A DNA stretch of 41,936 nt from Candidatus Zhuqueibacterota bacterium. GTDB taxonomy: Bacteria; Zhuqueibacterota; Zhuqueibacteria; Thermofontimicrobiales; Sulfurfontimicrobiaceae. The stretch spans positions 1 through 41,936 of the forward strand of contig JAFGMA010000343.1 in NCBI GenBank assembly GCA_016927835.1, in the 5' to 3' direction. Below are positions 1 to 9,574 of this stretch, one piece after another. The first letter of the stretch is position 1, and each line of letters starts with the position of its first letter. Under the pieces are notes generated by a model that did not search any database, was not told where the DNA came from, and worked only from the letters and a program-made list of their open reading frames with translations. A program made the translations under genes and the position numbers.

Positions 1-56
1 AATCCCCCTTCAAAGGGGGACTTTTATCAATTCCCCCTTTGAAGGGGGTTAGGGGG
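1..56. repeat. tandem G/C palindromes (dispersed-repeat type)
   Basis: Two near-perfect palindromes stand side by side: TCCCCCTT/AAGGGGGA around a CA centre (3-20) and CCCCCTT/AAGGGGG around TG (33-48), followed by a further GGGGGA. Each could fold as a short strong hairpin. A degenerate relative in the opposite orientation lies at about 30513-30553, so this looks like a genomic interspersed repeat rather than one terminator. The left end is cut by the window. Confidence 0.55.
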
Positions 57-471
57 ATGTTTTCGCTTTTCCCCACTGAACTTTTGCCATTTCGGAACAT
101 CCGCATCTTTCAATCCGTCTTTGTAGCAGATTTTAACCTCTGTCTGACTTGAATTTTACATCTTCTAAATTTATTTTACCATAACTTCTTTCAGCTACGA
201 TATCAGCCCGAACATTTGTTTTCGCAAAAACGGATTAATTATTAAAAATCAAACGTCTACAATATTATCTATATCAAGTGTTCCTAACTCTGATTTTCAG
301 CATATTGCTTCAATTCATATTTTCCTTACCACCGAGTACCAAAAAAATGCGATTCATATAGACTGCTTAATCAGGTTTAATCTTTTCGTTGACTGAAAAA
401 TTTCAGTGTCGCGTTTGGTTTAGCCTGATAGCTTTTTCCTGAATTAAGCTTCAAAAAATAACGGAGGGTCT
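57..471. other. intergenic; coding-like remnant on the minus strand
   Basis: No intact gene is seen. Read on the minus strand, about 60-235 gives two overlapping frames with coding-like composition: one ends in NLEDVKFKSDRG-stop, the other contains KICYKDGLKDADVPKWQKF. They are joined only by a frame change, which suggests a decayed gene end, but I do not recognise it. The stretch 240-460 is AT-rich and presumably carries the promoter of the next gene. An AACGGAGGGTCT Shine-Dalgarno stretch lies just before 472. Confidence 0.25.
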
Positions 472-2046
472 ATGTTAAACGATAAAAATCAGCGAGTGAA
501 TCCCAATCAATCAAAGCGCCGTCAAGATTTACCAAAATTATTCGTAGTTGTTCTGGCTGTCATCGCCGTTTTATGTATCATCATTATTTATCACTATAAG
601 ATAAGGAATAAGCTTTCGGAAGTCAATCAAGATTATAGTGATTTGAATAGCCGCATCGCAAAATTAGAACACGGCGCTGTAAGAGAGCCTTCGGTTCAGC
701 AGCTCGAGGAACGATTGGATTATATTCAAAGTCAGCAGGAAGTGACACTTACAGCGACCCAGGAGATGGTCGACTTTATGAGCTTCACATTTACATTGAT
801 TGGGCTGTTCTTTCTATTAGTCTCGGGTTATTTTGTGTATCGTCAGCATAGAACTGAAAACAGGGAAGACGAGGGGTGGGTATTAGCAAAGCAATTGCTG
901 GAATTGGTTACCGAGAGCCAACAATTTGTAGTGCAAGTTCAACGAGAATTGGATGAGCAGCAAAAAACACAAGAAGAGCGGCAAAAGCAGATTCAGGCGC
1001 AGATAGAGGAGACAATTAAATTCATAAACGACCGGGCAGATGTTTTGCTGAGTCAATTCAGACGAGACCTGATTATGAAAGGGATTCATTTTGCCCGCCT
1101 GACCGATATTTCAAACCGCATCGACAATACCAAATTCCAATTGCAAACGTACGGATTATCTTTCAACCAGAATAGCTATTTTCTCAAAGCTGTCTATGAA
1201 TACATTATCGGCGACTATAACGTCGCAAAAGATGAATTCACTCGCTTAATTAAACATAAAACAAACAGGATACTAACCGATACCGAGAAGAAACAACTCA
1301 GCCTGTGTTATTATTACCGTGGTCTGATTGAATATAATATCCAGGAACATCCGGTAGATGCTGAGAAAGATATGGATTCGGCAATCGAAAGTGATCCCGA
1401 AATCAATGGACCCGATTTTAAAAGCCGACTCCTTAAAGCGGAGATCCAATTGAAATTGAAGAAAGATGCAGCATTTGACCTCTTCCGCGAGATCAAAGAG
1501 CGCCTTGCCATATTTGAGTATTTAAGCGATACGCAAACACGCCTGCTTTCTTATGCGAATCTGGGCATGGTTTATTGCAAGCTGTTGGGAGGCGGTCTAA
1601 AATTTTTGCCAGAGTACTATCAGCGTATTTGTGACCAGGGTGATGCAGGACTGAATCTCGCGGTACAATGGCTCTCCGAAAGCCTGAATAGCCACCTTTA
1701 TGCTTTCCTGACAATGGGTCAGTTGGCAGTTGCCCTTGAACAGATGAATAAAAATCTCGGATTGGAAAGGTCCGGGTTCTATTTTGAGAAAACTTATGAA
1801 ATTTTGGAAAAAGGGAAACGCTACGAGGTGAAAGAAGAGACGCGGTCAAAAATATTGGCATATTCGATAAAATTGGTTTGCGAAAACGAACTGGCGAGGT
1901 CAACCCTCGAAAACACGCGCTTTATGTTATGCGAATTACTGAATGATGCGGAAATGAAAACGGTTTATTCAATTTTTTCAAAAGTGAATGTGTCGAAAAA
2001 TGAATTTGTTGAGGAATTGAAATTCTATTTGGGAAATCCGTTGTAG
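472..2046 (+). CDS. membrane protein with two TM helices, coiled coil and TPR-like C-terminus
   Basis: I do not recognise a named family. The 524-residue product has a basic N-terminus, a first hydrophobic helix (about residues 23-42), a charged heptad-like segment (43-95), a second helix (about 103-124), then a long Gln/Glu-rich coiled coil (about 140-180). The rest is helical with TPR-like stretches, for example YYYRGLIEYNIQEHP and LSYANLGMVYCKLL. The two helices should leave the loop outside and place the TPR-like part in the cytoplasm, though this orientation is inferred. A strong GGAGGG lies six bases before the ATG, and a good terminator hairpin follows. It appears monocistronic. A scaffold or sensor role is possible, but nothing shows a catalytic function. 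Confidence 0.8.
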   Translation: MLNDKNQRVNPNQSKRRQDLPKLFVVVLAVIAVLCIIIIYHYKIRNKLSEVNQDYSDLNSRIAKLEHGAVREPSVQQLEERLDYIQSQQEVTLTATQEMVDFMSFTFTLIGLFFLLVSGYFVYRQHRTENREDEGWVLAKQLLELVTESQQFVVQVQRELDEQQKTQEERQKQIQAQIEETIKFINDRADVLLSQFRRDLIMKGIHFARLTDISNRIDNTKFQLQTYGLSFNQNSYFLKAVYEYIIGDYNVAKDEFTRLIKHKTNRILTDTEKKQLSLCYYYRGLIEYNIQEHPVDAEKDMDSAIESDPEINGPDFKSRLLKAEIQLKLKKDAAFDLFREIKERLAIFEYLSDTQTRLLSYANLGMVYCKLLGGGLKFLPEYYQRICDQGDAGLNLAVQWLSESLNSHLYAFLTMGQLAVALEQMNKNLGLERSGFYFEKTYEILEKGKRYEVKEETRSKILAYSIKLVCENELARSTLENTRFMLCELLNDAEMKTVYSIFSKVNVSKNEFVEELKFYLGNPL

Positions 2047-2119
2047 GTCAGTCATTGGACACCTGGGGCAAAGAACTGAATGATTCATCCCGGACGGGAA
2101 TAATCAATTTAGAATTATC

Positions 2120-2151
2120 AGAGAGGGAGGCTTTGGTATCACTCCCTCTCT
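2120..2151 (+). terminator. intrinsic terminator hairpin
   Basis: A perfect 10-bp inverted repeat, AGAGAGGGAG / CTCCCTCTCT, surrounds a 12-nt loop about 75 nt after the stop codon of the 524-residue protein gene. A T-rich run (GTTGTTACACGTTTTT) follows. It also lies just beyond the end of the converging minus-strand gene, so it may serve both. Confidence 0.6.
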
Positions 2152-2216
2152 GTTGTTACACGTTTTTAAAAGCTCAATTTAAAAGCATAGAAATCAATAA
2201 GTGGTCTGACAGGAAG

Positions 2217-3431
2217 TCAGGAACCCGATTTCAAGAAGAATGTTACTTTAATTTGCTTATCGACCTCCTCCAATTCGGGCGTTTTCCCGGCGACTTGTTT
2301 TGACTTGTCGAGGATGATGCGATAAATTCCTAATTCGTTCTTGTCAAAATACCCGGCTTCAGCCAGATAATTATAAACCAAAAGATTTCCGGGAGCCTTG
2401 GAGCCGAATTTAATTTTTTCAAGCGTTGTTTGTTGATGAATTTCTCCGGGACTGACGATCTCAATTTTATCTTCAAAAATATTCACTTCAATTTTTTTAT
2501 CCGGGATACAATAATTGCGGTGCATCAGCGCATTCAGCAGCGCCTCACGAATGCCAGCCAGCGGGAGCGATGATTCCGTAACTTTTTTCTGCTTCAGCCT
2601 GGGAAAATTCTCACGTATGATATCCATCGTCTCATCGATGGTGCCGGCTAACGAAATTTCACCGGAAGTTGAGTCTATGATACCCAACATCGGGACATTG
2701 CTGTGAATAGCCAACGAATCGTCTTCCGAGTCCTGCCCGTTATAAATGTGAACCGTGACACCTGAATAGGCTAACGACGATTCCGGATTTTTGCCGAACA
2801 AGAGGATACCGGCAACTGTGGGAAAACATTTATCACCTTCAATGATGGCTAAATCCAGTTTTTCGAGCACGCCGATCTGCTCCTCTTCTGTGAGCGCATT
2901 GAAATCGACCTGACGTCTGGTCATGCAAAAATGATGAATGCGTTTCAGATCCAAATCATTAATTGTCGCATGCGAAACAGCCGTCAATTCGAAACGCCCG
3001 CCCCTGTTTTCATTGATCAGCGTTCGAATTTCGTTGGTGCTGGCTTCCCTGGATACTTTCCCATTCCGGACATAATAATTTTGTTTATCCTTCCAATGAT
3101 AATAATACGGTTTGTTCGTGCCGGCTTCCACTTCGAGCACGCCTACCTTTTTGCCCGTAAGTAACGTTTCATAGTAACTTGGAAATATAGCGGGAAAGAT
3201 TAAATTTGAGGTGATCTCGGCTAATCGATATTCGAGATCAGTGAACTGGATGCCCACGATCTGACTATCATCATCGATGCCGAAAATTAGTGTGCCTCCG
3301 TTGGAATTCAGGAATGCAACAATATGTTTTGCAATTGAGGGTTCTGCCAAATTTTCATCTGAGAATTCCAGCTTGTCGCTTTTTCCGGCTAAAATCAGAT
3401 CTATCAATTCATTACTACTCTTTTGTGTCAT
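2217..3431 (-). CDS. AlbA_2 (Schlafen-type) / HATPase_c_4 DNA-binding regulator or RecG-like helicase-related protein
   Basis: The 404-residue protein opens with an AlbA_2 domain: a E/D-rich stretch, then IAKHIVAFLNSNGGTLIFGIDDD (broken here only for naming) with the GG at residues 45-46 that is typical of the fold. A HATPase_c_4-like block follows at about 290-345, with PLAGIREALLNALMHRNY and the IEIVSPGEI strand. Such proteins are commonly labelled transcriptional regulators or ATP-dependent helicase-related and recur in defence and mobile islands. The frame is open to 3488, but AAAGGGG stands seven bases before the ATG at 3431, so I place the start there. It lies 325 bases downstream of the PHP-SMC gene on the same strand. 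Its exact activity is unknown. Confidence 0.8.
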   Translation of the reverse strand: MTQKSSNELIDLILAGKSDKLEFSDENLAEPSIAKHIVAFLNSNGGTLIFGIDDDSQIVGIQFTDLEYRLAEITSNLIFPAIFPSYYETLLTGKKVGVLEVEAGTNKPYYYHWKDKQNYYVRNGKVSREASTNEIRTLINENRGGRFELTAVSHATINDLDLKRIHHFCMTRRQVDFNALTEEEQIGVLEKLDLAIIEGDKCFPTVAGILLFGKNPESSLAYSGVTVHIYNGQDSEDDSLAIHSNVPMLGIIDSTSGEISLAGTIDETMDIIRENFPRLKQKKVTESSLPLAGIREALLNALMHRNYCIPDKKIEVNIFEDKIEIVSPGEIHQQTTLEKIKFGSKAPGNLLVYNYLAEAGYFDKNELGIYRIILDKSKQVAGKTPELEEVDKQIKVTFFLKSGS

Positions 3432-3755
3432 TGTAATACCCCTTTGATGATTTGTCCCCTTGTTATATCTAAATTTAATGAGTTGCAAAACTGACCTGAA
3501 AAATGTGACTGAAATATGATAAAGGTGAAAGGCACTCTTGCTTTTTTATGTATAAAATCGTGCTCAATACAATATAAAAATTTTATTCACCTGTTTAAGC
3601 ACATTATTTCCGGCAATTGTTTTATTTTTCGGATACCTATGCCCTGGAACTTCCCGCTGTTTTCAGGAAACTGATGCACGCAGCGCACCGTGCGGTGATT
3701 TGATTTTTATTGAAAGGCTCTGCCTTACAACCTCCCGATCCGGAAGCCTAATCGC
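3432..3755. other. intergenic gap between two minus-strand genes
   Basis: There is no gene here. The stretch next to 3432 is AT-rich and would hold the promoter of the AlbA_2 gene. The 3640-3750 part is GC-richer, with partial palindromes such as CACCGTGCGGTG, and may be a degraded intergenic repeat. I see no convincing terminator. Confidence 0.3.
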
Positions 3756-6479
3756 CTAAAATCCGTATTTCATCTTGCGCAATTCAAATGCCTGCTTTCC
3801 GCCCTCGAGAATACGCTCCACCGGTTCTTTCAGCAGATAATCATCGATTGATCCTTTTTTCACCTGGTCGGATTCAATTTGACGGTCACTTGAATTCAAT
3901 ACGATAATTTCTTCGGCATCTCCAAGGACCGGAATATTGGCATTGTGGGTAGCGATGATAAACTGCCGGCGCTCTTTTTCCATGCGAAGTTTCGTCACGA
4001 TATCTTCGAAAATGAAGCTGTTATCCAGGTCATCCTCTGGCTGATCGATAATAAGCGGATAAGGGCTTTCAATTAATATAAGAGTGAGAATCGCGGTGCA
4101 TTTTTGACCAACGGATAGATGATTGGTATCTTTGTAATTTGGATGTTCGGGCGTCCCGGTGTTTAATGAAATTGTTGCACGCGTGGGGATTTCGAAAGCA
4201 TCCAATTCGAGCAACGCTTCCTCATCGAAAGCCCGATATATGCGGTCTGCTGTTGAATCGCTGATATTAAAATGATGCGTGAGGCAGGTAGCCCCTTGCT
4301 GCACCAAATCAACGAAATGCGCGATTGTAAAATCCTCAGAATAAACGATATTTTCAAGTTGTTTGCGTTGTGCGCCTGTTTTCAATTCAACTAAATATTC
4401 TACAAACGCCTGTTTTTCGGCTTCGAATTCAACATCAACCTTGAGCATCCCGGTTAATTCTTTATTGATATTATACTGGCAAACATCGCTCAGATGCTGA
4501 AAAAGACTTTGCCTGATTTTTTGAAGCCTTAATTTTAACTCCCCTCGCTGCGCCTTGAGTTTCGTTATGCGCGCCCTATCCTGCTCGATGGATTCCTGTG
4601 TTGCTTTTGCGATTGCAATCTGGCGCGCTAACAGGATAAGATCGTTCGGATCCATTTCTGCCTCGAGCTGAAGTTGCTTTAATTGTTCCTGGTACTTTTT
4701 TTCTTGAGCGAGAAATTTAGCCTGCCAATCGTCGGTTTCCCGTCTGATGCTGGCTCTAACCTCATCCGATTCGAGCTCGATTCTTTTGAATTGATTCGAT
4801 GCAGCGGATTCGAATTTTTGAATCAGGGTACGAATTTTCCTCAGGCTTGCAGCATTGATTAAACCGCCGATTTGTGTATCATTCAAGAAATCCAGAGTAA
4901 GATCAATCTGTTCCAGCATGGTATTGAATGCAGTGCAAAAAGCTTCGATTTTTGCATTGGCTTTCTGGATCAAAAGCCGCTCTTCTTCATAATTTCGCCT
5001 CTCGTGAAGCTTCTGATATATTTGTGTTTCCTGAAATTTCTTTAATTCTTCCAGCAAGCGTGGTAACTCGGTGGTCGTATTTTGCTTCATCTCTATTGTT
5101 TTCATAATATTCACTATTTCAATTTTATTTTCATTTAGCAGATTGAGTTGCTGCGCCTCCTCCTTTTTCAGTGTCTCCCATTCTGAATTTACAAATCGAC
5201 TCAATAAGCTCAGTTGAAATTCCTTGTTGTTGGATATTTCGTAAATTTCTTTTTGCCCATATATTTCCAGACGCGGCATGACGTCATGCGGAGAAAGCGC
5301 CAGCCGATTGCCCTCCATATCCGTCACCAGCGCCGGAAAGCCGTATGCGCGCTCGATGATATATCGCTGATTTAAATGCATCGACTCAACCAACAACGAA
5401 ACCTTCGAGCCGCTGCGCATGACATTCTTAAGCAATTCGCGGAAATTTTCGCGACCCTTCAGCGAGCGTGGTTCGAGATCGAAAGCGTAACGAATCGTTT
5501 CGAGAATGGTGGATTTGCCGGTTCCTTTGCCGCCAATAATGCAATTCAGATTTTTATTAAAATGGATCGTCAAACCATCTAGAAAGCCGCCCTCCCATTT
5601 GGCAGCAATAAACCGCGAATGTCCGGGTGAAGTAAATCCCTCGAATTGTCGCAAACGCGAATCCGCATCAAGAAAAGCCTGTTTCAAACCTTCTATCGTT
5701 GGCGAACTGATTTTAATATAACTGGCTGCTTTTCCGACGCATTCAATACTACGGCAGTCACTGGATTCGATAACTGCAATGCGCTTATACCCATAAGCCT
5801 GATGTTTCCCGCTGAAGATTTGTTTCAATCCTTCGTTAAGGCAATTGTAGGGTTTGCTTATTTGAACGGCGATCAGATTGGGATGTCGGTAATAATATCC
5901 GGCATTTTCCTGTTTCGAAAGACCGTTATCCTGATCGACATGCGCGGCAATTGCCAGGGCGCGCGGCGAATTACTATCCTTCCTTTTCTCAATATACCTG
6001 GTTGAGAGCAATTCCAGTATATCATCAAAACTCAGATTACTGGCGAGTATCCGGCTCCCCTGCTTTCGGCGCCCGGGAGTCAGCCCGATTTCCGAGAGAA
6101 ATCCATCCAATACCACGATATCTTCATCTGGATTAAACAGCACCAATAGATGAATCCCTTCTTTGGAACTGATTTCGAGCCCGGGAAAAACAATCAGATT
6201 CCGGAAAGATTTTTCCCGGTTAACCGACTTGTAAAATTCCAGATAGCTCACGTCATTATGCTCGGTGATCGCCAGGATGCCCAATCCCTTCTCGTCCATT
6301 GCATACGTGTAAAAATCACGAATAAACTGCTTTTTACCCTCAGCAGTTTGCAGATGATATCGCTCCCCCAGTGACTTTCTGAAACGCGGATCCGATGGTG
6401 TATGAATATGTAAATCCGCTAAAATGAAATTCGCGCCGTTTGGTTCTTTGAGAATTTCCTGCATGGAATTCCATCTCAT
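3756..6479 (-). CDS. PHP-SMC fusion ATPase (TrlF-like)
   Basis: This 907-residue protein joins a PHP phosphoesterase domain to an SMC/RecN-like ABC ATPase. The PHP motifs are ADLHIHTPSD (D22, H24, H26), ITEHND near residue 75 and AAHVD further on, which should bind the metal ions. The ATPase head has Walker A IIGGKGTGKST (about 313-322), a long coiled coil (about 425-640), a signature-like HLSVGQKCT (about 785), Walker B LIIDQPEDDLDN (about 810) and the ATHNAN H-loop. The order matches proteins called TrlF-family AAA-like ATPases, often found in accessory loci. No clear Shine-Dalgarno separates the ATG at 6479 from the in-frame ATG at 6464. Substrate unknown; nucleic acid or nucleotide cleavage is the likely inference. 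Confidence 0.85.
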   Translation of the reverse strand: MRWNSMQEILKEPNGANFILADLHIHTPSDPRFRKSLGERYHLQTAEGKKQFIRDFYTYAMDEKGLGILAITEHNDVSYLEFYKSVNREKSFRNLIVFPGLEISSKEGIHLLVLFNPDEDIVVLDGFLSEIGLTPGRRKQGSRILASNLSFDDILELLSTRYIEKRKDSNSPRALAIAAHVDQDNGLSKQENAGYYYRHPNLIAVQISKPYNCLNEGLKQIFSGKHQAYGYKRIAVIESSDCRSIECVGKAASYIKISSPTIEGLKQAFLDADSRLRQFEGFTSPGHSRFIAAKWEGGFLDGLTIHFNKNLNCIIGGKGTGKSTILETIRYAFDLEPRSLKGRENFRELLKNVMRSGSKVSLLVESMHLNQRYIIERAYGFPALVTDMEGNRLALSPHDVMPRLEIYGQKEIYEISNNKEFQLSLLSRFVNSEWETLKKEEAQQLNLLNENKIEIVNIMKTIEMKQNTTTELPRLLEELKKFQETQIYQKLHERRNYEEERLLIQKANAKIEAFCTAFNTMLEQIDLTLDFLNDTQIGGLINAASLRKIRTLIQKFESAASNQFKRIELESDEVRASIRRETDDWQAKFLAQEKKYQEQLKQLQLEAEMDPNDLILLARQIAIAKATQESIEQDRARITKLKAQRGELKLRLQKIRQSLFQHLSDVCQYNINKELTGMLKVDVEFEAEKQAFVEYLVELKTGAQRKQLENIVYSEDFTIAHFVDLVQQGATCLTHHFNISDSTADRIYRAFDEEALLELDAFEIPTRATISLNTGTPEHPNYKDTNHLSVGQKCTAILTLILIESPYPLIIDQPEDDLDNSFIFEDIVTKLRMEKERRQFIIATHNANIPVLGDAEEIIVLNSSDRQIESDQVKKGSIDDYLLKEPVERILEGGKQAFELRKMKYGF

Positions 6480-6947
6480 TTAAAATTCGGGTTTGTAGCG
6501 CATTCGCGCCGGATTTGGCAGTTGAAAATCAGAAATATATTCGATTAAAATCGGGTATAGTCAATGAGTTTTTGAAGCATCATGACACCAAAAATCATAA
6601 CCAGCAGTCAGTCAGGCATTTCGCATCAAAGGAAGCACGCGCTTTTTCGCAAGCAGGGACGAAGATTGAAATGAATCATTGTTCCGGGTGTTGAATAGTC
6701 AGGTTGATAATGAAAAAATATAATACATAAATGCCTTGTATGTCAAGTGAAATATTCATATTTTAGGCTGTCGGAATTCATGTCCGTCTACCTCAATAAG
6801 TTATGGCAAGACAATGTTTGCAAATGCTCGGAAAAAATGAAAACCATTTTGAGATAAATAATGCTTCGTTTTTTTGAATTATAACGACTGATGAATTGTC
6901 CTGCCCCTTTTAAAAATTAAACAGTTAACATCAACAAAGAGCGTTCT
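6480..6947. other. divergent intergenic region
   Basis: No gene is seen. It separates the minus-strand PHP-SMC gene from the plus-strand GH92 gene, so both promoters should lie here. A weak plus-strand candidate is TTGTAT (6734-6739) and TATTTT 17 bases later. A short inverted repeat, CTTG-TATGT-CAAG, overlaps it and could be an operator. None of this is firm. Confidence 0.3.
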
Positions 6948-9194
6948 ATGAGAAACCCAAAGATATTTGGTTTGTTGATAATCACTTGCTGCCTGAGCAT
7001 TTATCAATTTTCTTTCCCGGAGGAAAAAAGGATGACGCCCATCGATTTTGTGAATCCGTTTATTTGCACGCGAGGCGACCACGGGCAATTGTACCCGGGC
7101 GCAACCTGCCCATTTGGCACTGTGAAATTGAGTCCTGATACGTATCCAGACGGATTGAATGGCAGGGCGCACGCGGGATATGATGACGCTGATAGCCGAA
7201 TATTGGGCTTCAGTCACGTTCGGGTTGGCGGGATGGGTTGCAGCGGGGAAGGCGGAAATATCCTGTTGCTCCCATTCGTTGGCGAAAAGGACACTGATCC
7301 GGATAAATATCACCAGGCATTTATAAAATCCAGTGAAATAGCAAGTCCGGGTTACTATTGCGTTCGATTCGCAAACGGAATTCGGGCGGAACTCACGGTC
7401 ACCGAACATGCCGGATTGCATAAATATAGTTTCCCCAAATCACCGGAAGCCCATATTTTGATCGATCTCGGACGGGGATTCACTAAAGTTGTTGATACCG
7501 AAATCCATATCGAATCATCTGATGCATTGCGGGGCGTCATTACGGCTAAACACAATTGCAGTCGCATCGATGAATACACGCTTTATTTTTATATCAAACT
7601 CAGCCGCCCGTTCGAATCATTCGAAACCTGGAACGGCGATGCCAAATTTCGAAATATGTCGCATCAGCGGGGAGCGAAAATCGGTGCATTCCTGACGTAT
7701 TCAACTGGTCTTGATGACATAATCCTGGTCAAAATTGGCATTTCCGCTATCAGTTCGGATCAGGCGAAGCTCGACCTGGAGGCGGAAATTGCCGATTGGG
7801 ATTTCGATGCTGTCCATGCATCCGCCCGCCTAAAATGGAGCCGGTTGTTAAATCGGGTAGACGTGGAAGGTAATTCTGAGTATAAGCAAATTTTTTATAC
7901 GGCGCTGTATCATTCATACACCATGCCGATGAATACCACCAGCCCGGTTAATCGCCAATACCGGGGAACCGATGGCAACCTCCATCGCGCTATCGATTAT
8001 GTGCACTACGACTGCTATTCGATGTGGGACACATTCCGTTCGAAATACCCGCTGGTGGCATTATTGGAGCCGGCTGTCATGAATGATATTTCGCGTTCCC
8101 TGGTGGATTATTATGATCAGGGGATGTCGCAATTCCCGTTTTTAATGATCCGGCGCGAACATACCGGTACGGTGCTGCTGGATAGCTATCGCAAGCAGAT
8201 CCGGAATTTCGATATTCGAGCTGCATTCGAGGGGATGCAGCAGGATGCGCTGGAGCAACTACCGCCTGACCTGGAAAAATTGGGCTATGTGCCGAAGCGC
8301 CCTGACCGGACGCTCGAATATGCGTATGATGATTGGTGTGTCGCCTGGTTGGCAAATGAGTTAGGTGAAGCAAATATCGCACAACGATTTTTTAAACGGG
8401 CACAATTTTATAAAAATATCTGGAATGACTCACTCGGTTTTTTCAGGGCAAAAGATGATCAGGGCAACTGGCTGCCGTTTCCCGATCCGGCTGTTATCGA
8501 TGAAACTTATGTTTATGAAGCGTCCATGTGGCAATGGCGCTGGTTCGTGCTGCATGATATCCAGGGACTGATTGATCTGATGGGCGGCAGGGAAAAATTT
8601 GTGCAAACATTGAATTATTTCTTTGAAAATGATCTCTATAATCACGGCAATCAACCCGATTTGCAGGCAGCCTATTTGTTTGATTTTGCAGGTGCGCCAT
8701 GGCTGTCACAAAAATGGGTTCGCAAAATTCTCACCGAACCCATGATGCAGCGCTACGGGACACACGGCTTCTTCGATGAGCCGATTTTCGATCGTATTTA
8801 CAAGGCTGAGCCGGCGGGTTATTTGCTCGAAATGGATGATGACTGCGGCACGATGGCGGCATGGTACGTACTCAGCGCAATGGGATTCTACCCGGTGTGC
8901 GTCGGCGAACCGGTATACGAAATCGGAACGCCGATTTTTGATAAAATTACGATTCATCTTGATGATGAATATTACAGCGGAAATGATTTCGTTATTGAAG
9001 CTAGAAATGTATCACAGGAAAATATCTACATTCAATCGGCGACGTTGAATGGCAAACGTTATAATAAACCGTGGCTCCATCACGACGAAATTGTGAGCGG
9101 TGGTCGATTGGTTTTCGAGATGGGAGCCGAACCGAATACAAATTGGGGCAGCCTGCCGGATGCAGTTCCGCCATCGATGGGTCAGGGGCGTTGA
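6948..9194 (+). CDS. GH92 family alpha-mannosidase, exported
   Basis: The 748-residue product matches the glycoside hydrolase 92 family, calcium-dependent exo-alpha-mannosidases that trim mannose from N-glycans and mannans. After a signal peptide (about residues 1-24) comes the typical start VNPFICTRGDHGQLYPGA, then GFSHVRVGGMGCSGEGG. The second domain shows ALYHSYTMP, the segment LEYAYDDWCVAWLANELG, and the C-terminal MDDDCGTMAAWYVLSAMGFYPV, close to the GNDDCG motif where the acidic catalytic and metal residues lie. Here the usual G-N is replaced by M-D. Length is normal. It probably works in the periplasm. The fused mutarotase-symporter gene 380 bases downstream on the same strand would take up released sugar. 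The start has only a weak AAAGAG. Confidence 0.92.
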   Translation: MRNPKIFGLLIITCCLSIYQFSFPEEKRMTPIDFVNPFICTRGDHGQLYPGATCPFGTVKLSPDTYPDGLNGRAHAGYDDADSRILGFSHVRVGGMGCSGEGGNILLLPFVGEKDTDPDKYHQAFIKSSEIASPGYYCVRFANGIRAELTVTEHAGLHKYSFPKSPEAHILIDLGRGFTKVVDTEIHIESSDALRGVITAKHNCSRIDEYTLYFYIKLSRPFESFETWNGDAKFRNMSHQRGAKIGAFLTYSTGLDDIILVKIGISAISSDQAKLDLEAEIADWDFDAVHASARLKWSRLLNRVDVEGNSEYKQIFYTALYHSYTMPMNTTSPVNRQYRGTDGNLHRAIDYVHYDCYSMWDTFRSKYPLVALLEPAVMNDISRSLVDYYDQGMSQFPFLMIRREHTGTVLLDSYRKQIRNFDIRAAFEGMQQDALEQLPPDLEKLGYVPKRPDRTLEYAYDDWCVAWLANELGEANIAQRFFKRAQFYKNIWNDSLGFFRAKDDQGNWLPFPDPAVIDETYVYEASMWQWRWFVLHDIQGLIDLMGGREKFVQTLNYFFENDLYNHGNQPDLQAAYLFDFAGAPWLSQKWVRKILTEPMMQRYGTHGFFDEPIFDRIYKAEPAGYLLEMDDDCGTMAAWYVLSAMGFYPVCVGEPVYEIGTPIFDKITIHLDDEYYSGNDFVIEARNVSQENIYIQSATLNGKRYNKPWLHHDEIVSGGRLVFEMGAEPNTNWGSLPDAVPPSMGQGR

Positions 9195-9574
9195 AAATTC
9201 CAGCAATCCGCTCTCAATTACGGAATCCGCGAAAAATGGGTAAAAACTCCGGAATAAATTGGCAGGCACAGGTTCGTATTCGAAGCATCAATCGTAATCC
9301 CTGAGACATTGGTTTCAAAACTGAGGCATCGCTATGCGCCGTATTTTCAGCTTGACATTTTCGTGATTTATTTGCACTTTAAACCGGCGCTATCGAGTGC
9401 TGAAAGTGGGTGTTCACGTTTTTTAACGCCTTGCCTCACCAGATCGATTTGGAAGTTAGCCTGCATTGTGTCGTTCCAGCGGCTTGTTTCGATCCCGTTG
9501 GAAAATAAGGTGATTTCCGAATTTGCATCATATAATCAACCGGCTGGAAATTAATAAAAAATAATCCATCACCA
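9195..9574. other. intergenic gap, nothing recognised
   Basis: This 380-base stretch between the mannosidase and symporter genes holds a short open frame (9309-9554), but its product has no recognisable features and no ribosome binding site. I see no clear terminator. The two flanking genes may be transcribed separately. Confidence 0.3.

Noticed and set aside
2055..2303. 82-codon frame after the first gene
   Set aside because: It runs through the terminator hairpin and overlaps the minus-strand AlbA_2 gene, and has no ribosome site.
9309..9554. 81-codon frame before the symporter gene
   Set aside because: No ribosome site and a composition unlike the neighbouring proteins.
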